In this document: piece after piece, positions 33,801 through 45,599 of the stretch
Layout of the letters: each line of letters starts with the position of its first letter
Position numbering within the stretch: the stretch's first letter is position 1
NCBI GenBank assembly: GCA_015143295.1
Contig: CM026563.1
Span: 6,806,531-6,870,530, forward strand
From: Tetracentron sinense
Lineage: Eukaryota; Streptophyta; Magnoliopsida; Trochodendrales; Trochodendraceae
Direction: 5' to 3'
Length of the DNA: 64,000 nt
The notes under the pieces: model-generated
Databases searched by the model: none
Seen by the model: the letters and a program-made list of their open reading frames with translations, nothing else
Told to the model about the DNA's origin: nothing
Made by a program: the position numbers and the translations under genes

Positions 33801-34184
33801 GGAAAAGCTAAAACTCACGCAGTGCGTGAATTCTGTATCTTTCATGTAGGCAAACAATGATGGCAATTTGGTAATTATAAAGAGGACTAAAGATAGTTTT
33901 AAAAACCAATGAATTGTTGACCCCCTAACATAAATGATGGCAATTCAGTAATTATAAAGAGAACTATCAAAAGTTTTGAAAAACAGTTTATTATTATAAT
34001 ATATCTCTTTTATATTATATTGTTTAATTATTTAACATGTCATAATCATTAGGCAATGAGATAGCTGCCCTATAAACAAAGAAAAATAATATCCAAAGGG
34101 TATGTACGAAGCGTATGGGCAAAATGACCCACAAATTCATCAATAATTACTGACATTTTCGATCAACCATCACTTGTCCCTATA

Positions 34185-36450
34185 AGAAAATCTTGGCCCT
34201 ACTAAGGAGTGCTACCCCACTTTCCATTTTTGAGGCAACAAGACAGACATTTTGTGTCAGGCAGACATTTTGTGTCAGGCAGTTGTGGTTTCCACCACAA
34301 AATCCTTGTTTTCTTGAAAGAAAAAAAAAAAAAAGGAAGAGTGCAATAGGTACAGCGGTGCTAACGAAATCCGTACAAAGTATTTAGGAAGTGTTTAAAT
34401 ATGATGTGGAGCAAAAGATTGTTTATTTATGATGTTGAAAATAAAAAATTTAAAATGCCCTCATTTTGAGTGTAAATAGTTACAAAATTGCTTTTAAAAA
34501 TTGGAAAAAAAGTTTGTGAAAATGTAATTATGCTAAATAATTACGTAAATGAAACTATGTTCACATTAAAAATGATATGGATGTCTTTTTTTTTTCCTCC
34601 GAGCATCATATCTATCATTTTGGAATATAGAGTTTTTTATTTGTGTATTTCTTGAAACACCTTTGCCATTAGTGTCTTTTGGGGCAGCTCCGAATATCAA
34701 TCAGAGCTCCTATTCATAGTTAAATTCTTTGCATTATATTGACACTTAAACTTTAAACTTGACATTTAATATTTAATAAACAGTTTTTTTGCATAATGCA
34801 CCGTCATGTACAAAGCAAGGTTTGAAATCTCACAAATATCGGCAATTTCAGTTTCTCAATCGAAATCGAAATTTGGGAAAATTGTAATATTTTATTAAAA
34901 CAAAATATTTTTACTATATATGCCAATATTTCACGAATTTTCAAAGTTTTTGAAAAAATATATAATCTCATTATTATTTTACATAAATTTCATTATTTTA
35001 GTTGTCGAAATCAAATTTTGAATTTTCATGAAATTTCAATAAATATATCATAAATTTTGAATTTTTTTTTAAATATCGGTGTTTATTTAACAATAATTTA
35101 AAAATAAATATGTAAAAATTCCACTCAAAGTTCTGAAATTCTGAAATTTTATACAAATCCATCCTGAGATAATAGCCATTTCAGTTTTAGGGGGTGAACG
35201 AGTGCAAAATTGCACTATATAGATCCAAAATTTCAAACCTTGACGCAAAAAGCCATTGAATAACTTTAATGATGAGACTATAGTGATTTGATGAAGTGTG
35301 CATGATAGATACTCATGCATTGTAAGTCATGTCATAAACCAAACAATATTATTCCTTCTAAATCAAAACCGAGTAATTCAGTACTTATAAACAAACATCC
35401 CCTCAATGTTCCATTTATAGAAAGAATAATCTAAAAATAACAAAAGGGGTGACATATATAGCAAATACACCTGAAGATCCATTTCAGGTTGCAACATTCA
35501 ATGTAAATAATTCTCATAATCCTCAGTTGTTATTGTTTAATTCCATATATGCACTCACCAACCCAATGAGAGATCTTTCAAAAATTTCCCTAATAAAGTT
35601 ATTACTTAAAGCAGGTGAACTTAAACGCTAAAGCCAGCCTATATATGAAGCATGCCCTTCAATATCCCTTCATCTCTCCATGTATTCCTTTCTTCATTTG
35701 CTTCAGTTTTTTTTTAGCTACCAAGCTGGTGTAAAGATTCGCTTCTTAAAAGATAATGGAGGAGTGGTAAAAATAACTGAGCTTTCTATATGAACCTGCT
35801 TTAAGTAGCCTCAAGAGTGTTTTCTTGGTCAATCGGGTGGGTTGAATCACCAGGTATTTATTTTACAAAATGGACTCAACCAGCCGAATATATATATATA
35901 TTGAAAAGAGAGAAAATTTTGTTTTTAACAACTTATTTCTTTTCAGTTTATGTCAACAAATTAATAAATTCTTAATTTGCAGGTTTGCATGGCTACAATA
36001 ACCTTCCCTCTCAATGAATACCCACCATGGTCCATAATGAAGAGAGTCATCTCTCACACTACCGTCTAAGGTTTTTCTCTTTTCCTTGTCCGACATTATG
36101 TGACCTTTAGTAACTACTTCTAATAGCAATTTTTGTAGTAATATGAATCTTTGTTTTCTAGGTTTCTTATTGTGGTATTTATAGTTAATAGAAGATTTAA
36201 GTATCTTGAGCTTTACATGTACTTCAAAGAACCAAATAGAGTAGAAAATGGACTATAAATACCGCAAATCAAACAAACAAAAAGCAAGAATTAACTTTTA
36301 AGTTATTCATGCAGATGCAAGCAAGAAGTTCAAATCCCACGGTGGAAATAAGATATTCCGTGAAGTTCAAATCCCACAGTGGAAATAAGATATTCCGTGG
36401 AAGATCTTTCTGCCATGATTAATCAAGACGCTAGGAACTGGTCGAGTGGG
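34185..36450 (+). repeat. Array unit D
   Basis: This copy repeats the unit order from the ACATTTTGTGTCAGGCAG segment (here internally duplicated, 20-bp period, near 34,240-34,280) through the CAGGTTGCAACATTCAATG segment at 35,486 to the mini-exons. Confidence 0.65.
35640..36351 (+). pseudogene. Array unit D gene-like region, decayed
   Basis: TATATATGA at 35,640-35,648 precedes exon-like blocks at about 35,790-35,853, 35,983-36,070 (88 nt) and 36,315-36,351 (37 nt). Exon 2 keeps GYNNLPSQ but then has TGA at 36,015-36,017 where the other copies have TGG. Exon 1 is four bases longer than in B and C. Exon 3 still ends QEVQIPRWK and TAA. A partial copy of exon 3 and its flank is duplicated immediately downstream (36,361-36,401). 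The first acceptor is weak (TCTATATG). Confidence 0.45.
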
Positions 36451-36499
36451 GTGATATATAGGCATTCTTTACATGGATTAACCTGTGGGAGTGTACAAT

Positions 36500-36595
36500 G
36501 AAGACAGCAGAATGTAGGCAAAATAAGGGAGAATTCAACATCATATTGAAGACAGCCAAATGTAGACAAAATAAGGGAGAATTCAACATCATATT
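36500..36595 (+). repeat. 48-bp tandem duplication
   Basis: Units start at 36,500 and 36,548 (GAAGACAGCMRAATGTAGRC). Because 48 is a multiple of three, the frame over it (36,498-36,692) carries a 16-residue peptide twice (ECRQNKGEFNIILK-like). No other evidence of coding exists. Confidence 0.7.
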
Positions 36596-36861
36596 GAAAG
36601 TGATAATATTAACCCATGAAAATCAACTGGAGCAACTCAATACTTGTAAACAAACATTGCCTCAATATGCCATTTATAGAAAGAACAATTAAGTAGTAAA
36701 AGGGGTGGTATAAATAGAAAATACACCTGAAGATCCATTTCAGATTACAACATTCAATGAAATGATTCTCATAATCCTCTTTTTTCCATATGTGCATTCA
36801 CCAACCAGAGGATAGATCTTTCAGATATATCCCACATTAAGATATTACCTAAAGCTCAGTC

Positions 36862-37690
36862 TATATATGAAGCCTAGCTCTTGAAGTCTTGAACATACCT
36901 CCATATACTCTCTTTTTTTCTTTCTTTTTCTTGAATTCCTTATGCAAGTTGGTAATGTTGCTGCCAAGCTGATGCACAATCTTGTCAAGATATAAGAGGA
37001 AGTGAGAGAAAACTGAATTTTTCCGATTAACCTGTGGGTTGCCTCGGGATGTTTCCGTCAACTGGTCGAGTTGAATCACTAAGTGTGTTCCAAAATCACT
37101 ACAAAAATCATTCTCATAACCAGTTAAAATTTTGTGTTCCAGTTCTGGATTTTATGATTGGAATTGACTCGACCAATTGCCAATTTTGGATTGTTTGACC
37201 TCTTTCAACAATTCCAATCCATTCCCTCTTATTTTATAATACTTTCTCATTTTCATTTTAATGTTTTCTTAAAAAAGTGAAGGAAATGTTTATTTTCTAT
37301 AGCTTTTTTTTTTTCCTGTTTTTGTTTACTACTTAATAAATCCTTGATATGTAGGCGAGTATGGCTACAATAACCTTCCCTCTCAATGGATACTCACAGG
37401 GAAAGAATACAGTAATCTCTCTCTCTCACACACACATTTTTTTGGGTGAAATACAGGTTCCCCAGACACTGACTTGGTCATGACCGTATACATGCCTATA
37501 CACAAACCTCATACATTGGTGAACAGTTTTCTTGAGAGTTGAAAGTAACTAAATTCTCAAGCAAGAAACTATAACAAAAATACTCAGGTAAATCACCTAA
37601 AATTTTGAGAAACTAAAAAAAATAAGAAACTTAGTAGCTATTCATGCAGCCTTCTCTGTGCAGGTAGTTGAAATATCGCGGTGGAAGTGA
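36862..37690 (+). pseudogene. Array unit E gene-like region, most degraded
   Basis: TATATATGA at 36,862-36,870 is followed by a degenerate exon 1 near 37,026-37,085 (in-frame TAA early), an exon 2 start at 37,355 that keeps GYNNLPSQWI before diverging, and an exon 3-like block at 37,664-37,690 ending SRWK and TGA. The third block is ten bases shorter than in the other copies. The upstream part matches units B and D from about 36,610. Confidence 0.4.
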
Positions 37691-39450
37691 GTGGTCATTC
37701 CAATTAACGTCGTCAACTATAGTCTCATATTTCCGTCTGACGGTTTGTTCCACAATGAAGATCTCATCCTCTGAGTCACTGAATTGTAATCTCACACTTC
37801 CAAGGCATCGAGAAGGGGCTGAACCGCGTTAACACCTCTCCCCTCCATAAATCTCTTTCACTGTATTTGGTTAAGATTTCTAGTTTGTTAATTTTCGGTA
37901 AAATTCATAACTAGTTGTTCATAATCATATCTGTGTTTTCTTATGGGGGCTCAAACTGGCATTTGTTGTGAATTGGCATTTGTTGTGAATTGGACATTTC
38001 AAATGACAGGTGTGATTTAGTCATTATCTTTTATGTAGAACATAACATGATGAACGATCCAAAACTGAAGTTTTTTTTTTTTTTGGGCTAAGAAAAAAAA
38101 AACTGGAGTAAGTATTGTAGGAATTTATTAAATGTAAAGGAAGGAAATACCCTGTTAATTATGTTGAAGAAAATATGCATAAATCAAGCACCCACCTTGC
38201 AAGAGAGGAGAGGGGAGGTGGCTATATAGCACCTACCTTACCCAGATGCTACTAGACTCCAGATTTTCTCAGGATCCTCCAGGTTTATCACCATTCTGAC
38301 ATTTGTCCCAACAGTCTGTACAATTTTCTAAAACCCATGTTGGGTAAGATACTACAGAAAGCAGGTGCATCACATTGTTACCTTAATTCATGAAATGTTG
38401 CACACTATTGCCGGATGATGTGGTATTATTATATGGACCAATTATGGTTCTTTTAAGCACATCATTCTTGGAAGGGAATATGAATATAAGAGAAGTAATT
38501 TCATTTTTATTTTTTTATTTTTTATTTTCAATTTTTGTGGCGATAGGGAAGCAAATTAATTAGGCCCAAAACTCTACGTTTTGCCAAAGTAGACAGTAAA
38601 GCATCCATAGGTTTTGGCCCATGTTCTCAATAGGATGAAGTGAAAACCCACTCAGACCTCATTATAAATAGAATGTTAACAACCATCTCACCAGATACGT
38701 GTTATCTGAACTGGATGAGGAACCAATCTCATCAGATACATTTTCAGGTAGTCAATGAACCAAGCTGCCTAAAAGAAGGGCAAAACCTGCACGATAAGGA
38801 TCATCCAAGTTATTTTAAGTTTTGAGCTGAGAGGAATTGACTTGATATTGACTCTCTTTTTTATTTTATTTTGAGGCTCGATAATCAAATCCAGATTCTC
38901 AGATTTTTCAAACTAAACATCAATCTGAGGCCTGAGCTTGAGTTCAGATTGAAATTTTAATTCAATTGAGTAGGATTATTAATTTCTGGTCAAAGCTAAA
39001 AAAACCTACCTCTCATAAATCACCGTGCAAATGATAAAGAATCCTTTAATAATTTGAAATATCAAAAAAAAAAAAAAAATCTTTAATAACTTTCGTTAGT
39101 TGCTTAACCTAACTAGTAACTACAGTTTCTGAATCTGGTATAATATCAAAAGGGTAGATAATACCAATCAAATTGAACCTTTAAAACTAGAAACAAAATC
39201 TCATGTAGACATTGCCATCCAGAATACAAGACCACAAGCCTGATATAATGAAGAATAACAGTCAGTTATAAAAGAAGAGATTAATATGATCATTAAAGAG
39301 AGTGCCATATTAGTATCCAAATGCACTTCAAATTCTAAAGAAGAAATATCACTATCATTCATAATCGATCAAGCCAGGATAAAAATGTATTAAGACTCGG
39401 AAATACTTTCTATGAATTATCCCACTAACCAGCTACATCATCACCCCAAG

Positions 39451-42400
39451 TCAGTACCTGCGAAAGCCACGGTCAAGCATCCGAACAGAGGGGCACTCAA
39501 AAGCTTGATGTCCGCGGCCACCACAATTGTTGCAGATGACAATGGCTACACAATCCCGACTGATGTGTCCTGGCTGACCGCAATTGCGGCAGATGATGTC
39601 ACGAAAGGGACCACCTACTATCTCTGATGCCAGACCTGACTTGGGGCACTGACGGGCCACATGACCTGACACATTGCAGACATTGCAGACAGGATCATTG
39701 GGGCACTCACGGGCCAGGTGGCCAGTCTTTCGGCAGTTGTTGCATGCCTTCTCGTTAGTGCAGTCAACAGCAATGTGTCCCGGTTTGTAGCAGTTGTTGC
39801 AGAGCCTCGGGTCATATGGGGGTAGTCCTGAGCCCGAGCACTCACGGGCCAGGTGCCCGGTCTTGCCGCATAGATGGCAGATGGGATCATTATTACACTC
39901 GCTCGCAATGTGACCAGACTCCTTACAGTTCCAACACATTGTTTTTGAGTTACATTCAGATGCAATGTGCCTAACAATAAAAAGACATTCAACAGTAGCA
40001 AAAGTCAGTTCATTTTTAAGGCAGATGCGAGGAATCATTGTTTACTGCACTTTCTATGAACTTCCAGGCATAATCAAAGCCTCTAGGACTAAGCGCCAAA
40101 TGACGACAAGGCAATAGCCTTAGGGGTTCCCTAGGCGAGGTATCTCCAAGGCATTGATTAGGCAATGCCTAAGAGCAACCAAAATTTCTTGGATTTACTA
40201 TAAATATTAAAACAAAGACAGTTACGTATTATTGAAAATAAAAAGAGGATAAATAAGACCAGAATGTCACTAAAAAGGATAAATAGTTTACTGCACTTTC
40301 TAGACACTGCTTTGTCCAGAAAAAAATATTTTCAAATATATATATTTTGAATTTATACATTCTTTATTCTTTTTGTAATAACATCTAACTTTATATGGGT
40401 CTCAGGCAATCGCCTTAATGATTAATTGCTGACCATTAGGCGCCACCACTAGACAACCCTCGTCTTAAAGAACACCGCCTAGACCCAAATGTAGGCACTA
40501 GGGGTTTTGGAAAGTGAAAGCGGTGAACCTAGGCATTGCATAGGCCCTAGTCGACACCTTGGCAAAATTGAACTTCCAAAGCCACCCTCTTTCTTCATCT
40601 TGAAAGGGGCTGAAAGAGGACATAACCAGTTCAATCCAGCAACCTAACCAATGCGCCCCACAAGAAATCATCTTCTATTGAAAGATGATAATTTATCAGG
40701 CTAATGAAGGGCTGGACTCTAGAGCAATCCAAAGGGGATTATAAATTTGATGAATGGACCTGCCTGCCCATGCTCCATGACAATGCCAAATGAGTGAAGT
40801 GGGTGTGTGAATCTTTACATGGACACCAAATAAATGGAATATATATTTTCACACCGCACCAAAATACGGAATTACGCCTGTCATAGTTATTCTTATTTTA
40901 TTTATTTTCTGATAAAAAAGGAAAAGGTGATTCAGCATAATCATGACTATTTAAATCATTTTCAGAACCGCATCTCTAAGAGTGATTTTAGTCATAAAAG
41001 TGAATTATGTGGGACTTGCATCATCTACAGTTATTTGATCTGTTGGGAATCATAATAATTTAAGAAAAGAAGTTTCTTAAAAAATAAACTCAAGTGAATA
41101 CCCTACAAGATAATCTTCTATGATGAAATCTGCTAAAAACTGCTTAGGTCGTGACAAAATTCTCAGCTTCCTTTTGGTGGAAAATGATTAAAACATTATA
41201 AATGCGGGAGTTCATCTTACCCAGGAAGGCCACAATTATTGCAGACACCCACATTTGGACAATCTCTAACATAATGCCCAGGTCGCTTGCAGTTCTTGCA
41301 CAAATAATCTTGCCTGGAAAATAACAGTGGTATAAGCTTGTAACTATTAAAACCCAAATATAACAATAGTGACAAAAGATCTTATTCTTTCTAAGAAAAG
41401 GAACATACACCAAATATAATTACTCATTTTCAAAGAGGAATTCACCAATCATGAATGCAAAATTAGACGCAACAGATCTCACCCATGTTTCCATGTGTTT
41501 TGATTTACTATAAGAAAAACAAAAAATAGTGCAGACTGAAGTCCAATTATGAAACTAAGGACAACCGACAATCCAAAACCAAATTAACTTGAGCATGTCT
41601 GCCCAAATAATGCTTCAAGAAGGGAGTACACATTGAGGTTTTCTGTTTTTTGACAAGCGGTACACATTTTGATTGAAAATATTACTTTCTATTGTTTCCA
41701 CTGACCAACCATCAGTGGTAATCTCTGCATTAGAACTCGGTGAGTAGACCCGAAATTGGCCGGATTGACCTGACTTGGCCAAGCTTGGGTCGAGTTTGAG
41801 GTAAAATTCGGAAGTAACACTAAAAACCGAGTAACTCGCCCGAGTTATGTACTTTTTTTTGTTATAACAAAAAATCGAGTAAACCAGACTACCCGAACAA
41901 AAGGGAGGTGTTTAGTATATATTGAATTATATATCTCATTTTAGGCATGTTTTATCATTAATTTTGAATTTATATTATATATATAGTATTAGAAAATATT
42001 TTATATGTTCGAGTTTTAGGTGTCATTACTCGGACTAGTTTTGTCCGAGTTTCCGAGTTGACTCATTAACTCCACTAGGCAAGGTTTCAAGTTAGAGTTG
42101 AGTTTTCGGCTTTAAAACACTTGTGGTGATAATCATCATAAGGGTGGGGAACAATAAAAAATAGTCGTAATTAAAATGAAAAATGATAGTATTTGATTCT
42201 CACGTCTTATCAATTGAAACAAGCTTTAAGATAATAAAATGAAGATGGTGATGGTGTTGGGACCCTGACCCGTGGATTAGTCTTGTCTTGTCTTGTCTCC
42301 TTTCTTTTTTTTGCTTTTGGGTTCATGAGCTTGTAAACTATATTTAGTTTTGCTCTTCTTGTTTTTATTTCTCTATTCATATATGGCTTGCTTGATTACC

Positions 42401-44154
42401 CATCAAAATAAATAAATGTTTTTCTACTTTTTTTTTAATCGATAATTGCTTTTCTACTTCTTACTATTTTCAAATATTTTACGATTTATACCTTGAAAAA
42501 AAACTGAAATAATATTCTAGACCTTTACACCATAATACAATGAGACAACAGCCGTTGCAATGGGAATAATGGTCAATAACAACCATCATTTGCAATTCAA
42601 CATAATTGTCTATGGCCCTAAGCAATTTTAGCGCCCTTATTAACAATTATAACAACCCTTGTTAAACCATTACTAATATGATGAAACACACATCCTCAGC
42701 TGGAAGGAACAAAGATTTACTTGACTACTTCTAATAGCTCAATGCTTAGTTAATTTACCAAATTTCCATCATCTTCAACACCAAGCATGTTCTTTTACAG
42801 AAATATTTGTGTCATAGAGTTCCTCCATCGATTGCCCAAAACATATGGATCCAAATGTGGAAAAGTTTAGAATTGAGGTATAAGACACACGCGCGCGCAC
42901 GCACAGAGAGACAGAGAGAGAGAGAGTTTGGAGGAAGCTTTCTCTTTGTCTGCATGACTCCGAGGACAACTCTCTCTCATCCATAGAACACGAATACTCA
43001 ACATTTTTTTTCCTATCTTTTCTTATTCTACTAGAAGCACTCCTCATAGCACCATCTTATAGAAGTGACAGAAATTTTCTTCGGAAAATTAGCAGTGACT
43101 GCTGACAAAAAATTTAAAAAAAAAAAACAGTCACATCTTAGGGGGTCCTTCTCTATGCCAATTGGTAAGATATATGGTTGGCTTCCCCTAAAGCGGTCTT
43201 TTAAGCTAAACATTAATAGATTTGTATTATTATAAACCAGGTACCGGGACAAGTAGAGCTGTCAGACAGTTAGAGACAGTGGAGACAGCACATTTGTTAG
43301 TCTATCCAAGCTGAGGGTGAGGCTAGCTCAAAATTAGCCGAGATGGTATCTCTTCAGTAAAATTATTCGTTTCTCTAGCACACTTGACTTTCCTTCCCTC
43401 ATTATTGAAGGTGATTCAAAGAATGCCATCAATTGGGCTGTGGGAAATAAGAGAGGCCTATGTTGGGACCCTGACCAATATTTACCATCATACACGAGAT
43501 GCTCATGTTCTTTTCTTTTTTTTGGTCAGTAATCTTGTTTGATGGTCTTATAAAATGCATATACAAAGAAAGCCTTATGACAATTTCTTGGTCCAGACCA
43601 AAATAATCTACCATATAAATTGCCCCCGACCCAATTAGGGGAATATAAGAGAAATGGAACCAATGGACCTAAGTTGAGCAACGATGGACAATGTCAAGAG
43701 ATCCAGCCCATGGGTGAAAGCTTCATCCATCTATACCAGACACATAACGGTCCCTACCATTCAATAGTCAAATGAAGAGTAGATACCTGACTATGTCTGG
43801 GCAACAGCTAGAGTCGTTACAATGTCGTTGGCTACAAAATCATTGGTGTCAACAATTTATTGGTAAGGAGAAAAGTGTATCTGAGCAAATACATAACCTG
43901 ATCTAAGTCAAGCAACCTGATAATGACTAGGATATCTTACAAACTGAAGCATTCAGGAAGAAAGGGTTTGAAGCCCCTAAGAAGAAGGTTCATGCAACCA
44001 TACGATGTAAAGAAAAAGAAAAAGACAAATCGGTAGCACTAGCAGACCTGTAACTATGGCGATCCCTGCGGTAAGGAGCACCGCGGTAAGATGTGCGCTC
44101 GCTGCTGCGGAACCGCCTGGCTCGTGGAGGGCTTCTGCTTCTACCCGGACTCAT
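39451..44154 (-). CDS. Zinc-knuckle (CCHC) protein, GIS2/CNBP-like, nine knuckles
   Basis: Three coding exons join on the minus strand: 44,154-44,048, 41,313-41,221 and 39,970-39,451, giving 239 codons plus stop. The junctions fall in an AGG Arg codon and a GGG Gly codon, both with GT-AG introns (2734 and 1250 bp). The N-terminus is an Arg/Ser-rich segment ([15 protein letters not shown]). Nine C-x2-C-x4-H-x4-C knuckles follow, from [14 protein letters not shown] to [14 protein letters not shown], and the protein ends RGFRRY. Such proteins bind single-stranded DNA or RNA and are linked to translation in yeast and animals; the plant role is less clear. The start was chosen at the first in-frame ATG. 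The order of knuckles and the RS-like N-terminus match the plant GIS2-like family as I remember it. Confidence 0.9.
40050..40590. repeat. Degenerate GCCTAGGCG-rich repeat in intron 2 of the zinc-knuckle gene
   Basis: The left part (GACTAAGCGCCAAATGACGA, CCCTAGGCGAGG, GGCAATGCCTAAG) and the right part (TTAGGCGCCACCACTAGACA, ACCGCCTAGACC, AACCTAGGCATTGCATAGGC) contain inversely related motifs. This looks like an old self-complementary MITE. Neither ends nor a target duplication were resolved. Confidence 0.35.
41735..42115. repeat. GACTCGG/CCGAGT-rich repeat in intron 1 of the zinc-knuckle gene
   Basis: Blocks such as CGAGTAACTCGCCCGAGTT, GTCCGAGTTTCCGAGTTGAC and CTCGGTGAGTAGACCCG alternate with an AT-rich centre (41,850-42,000). 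It is probably a non-autonomous DNA transposon, but the ends were not found. Confidence 0.35.
43318..43460 (+). pseudogene. LINE RNase H fragment in intron 1 of the zinc-knuckle gene
   Basis: One frame reads [20 protein letters not shown], the EGDS block typical of the RNase H domain of plant LINEs. Just upstream, in another frame, [11 protein letters not shown] resembles the preceding AE-containing helix. A frame change separates the two parts. The rest of the LINE is not visible. It lies antisense to the host gene. Confidence 0.5.
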
Positions 44155-45030
44155 ATTGGAAAAATCTCCCAAACAAACTACTCAGAGAACTGAAAACTAC
44201 AGATCCAAACCAACCACAAGCTCCAGAAATCACTAACCCAGAACCACCAAAAGCTCCTCCTCCTCCCTGACACATCACCACAAAACCAAACCACCAAAAT
44301 GAATTCAAGTTCATCTCCAATCACTCCAAACACGAATTCAGAAAACCCTAACCCGCCAGATTCTCGAACCCAACAGAATCAAAAAAACAACCAACAAAAT
44401 AAAGAAGAAAACACGGGAGACAGAGAGAGACACCAGCTGCAACAATCCCAGAAACCTAAACCCCAACTGCAATAACACCAAAGATGGTAATAAAAACCCT
44501 TCATCGCCAACCAAATTCTAAAAACCTAACCTCCTAGAAACCCAGCCTCGATATAATCTTAAACTTGATCCAGAATGGATCTTCAAAACCCCATTTCACC
44601 ATGAATAAGTCCAACTTTCCCAAATCTACATAAACCCTAACCCCACAATATCCTTCCATTTAACAGAAATCGAACCCCATTAAACGAAAACCCAACATAA
44701 GAAACCCGGGCAATAATCTACCTGAAAGAATACCAGAACTAGTCCATCAAACTCAAAAGCAAACAAATTTCAACCACTAAAAGGCAAATCATTAAAGAGA
44801 TTCCATTAATGCGTCAAACTAATTATTTTTTTTAGCATAATCCAAGAAATAATTTCTACCGTTAACCGAAAAATATAGATAACAAAGCAGCGAAAACATA
44901 AGCACAAGCACCGACCTTGCAACCGTTTCTCTGATGCCTAAATCCCTGAAAGATCGTGAAATGGTATTTCGTCTTCAGCTGTAAATGAATCAAAATAAGC
45001 GAGAAAAAAAAAGAAACCCTAGGAGATAGT
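44155..45030 (-). promoter_or_regulatory. 5' leader with probable leader intron, and promoter, of the zinc-knuckle gene
   Basis: On the minus strand, GCAAG|GTCGG (donor at 44,915) and GATCTGTAG (exon resuming at 44,196) could bound a leader intron of about 720 bp. AAACCCTA telo-box-like motifs are frequent (about 44,343, 44,632 and 45,014); such motifs are common in the promoters and leaders of plant translation-related genes. The transcription start is probably near 45,010-45,030. Confidence 0.35.
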
Positions 45031-45248
45031 GAGAAACGCCATGTAAATTCTAAAAATTTGGGAAATGCAATTTTTTAACTTTACTAAAACCACCCCTGCA
45101 AAATGTATTTATCGAATATGATATAATACTCCGCAGGAGAATTATGAGCATGCTCCCAATCCCTTGCTTCCTACACGTGCCCTTACCTTCAATATAGTCT
45201 ATAGAGGAGCAAATTTGATGAGTTTTTCCCGGCACCTATTCATCTCCA

Positions 45249-45588
45249 GTTGTAACCGGTTTTGCCAAAACCGGTTACACCCCTGAGGTGGCCACATGTC
45301 CCTTTTGAGACCTCTTAACTATGGTTAAGATTCACTCACCCCTAAGGTTCACCCACCTATCTTGGTTTTTTTTTTTAATATAAAAAAAATTTGTTAACCG
45401 TGGTTAAAATTTACCAACTCCTAGGGTTAATTTATTTTATACATTTTTTCTAAAAACCAAATATAGGTGGGTAAACACTAGGGGTAGGTGAATCTTAACC
45501 ACAGTTAACAGGTGTAAAAAAGGGACATTTGGTGACCACAGGAAGTAACCGGTTTTGTCAAAAACCGGTTATAACTAGAGAAGATCAC
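45249..45588. mobile_element. Palindromic MITE upstream of the zinc-knuckle gene
   Basis: AGTTGTAACCGGTTTTGCCA then AAACCGGTTACA is matched at the other end by GTAACCGGTTTTGTCAAAAA then CCGGTTATAACT. The inner arms are the ACTATGGTTAAGATTCACTC and CTAGGGTTAA motifs of the wider family. No clear target duplication was found. The element lies about 230 bp beyond the putative transcription start. Confidence 0.65.
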
Positions 45589-45599
45589 CCGTCGTTTTC

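Noticed and set aside
42775-43252. Minus-strand frames of 90 and 73 codons upstream of the zinc-knuckle exon 2
   Set aside because: They fall in intron 1, run through a CGCG/GAGA microsatellite, and do not join the gene's reading frame at any good splice site.
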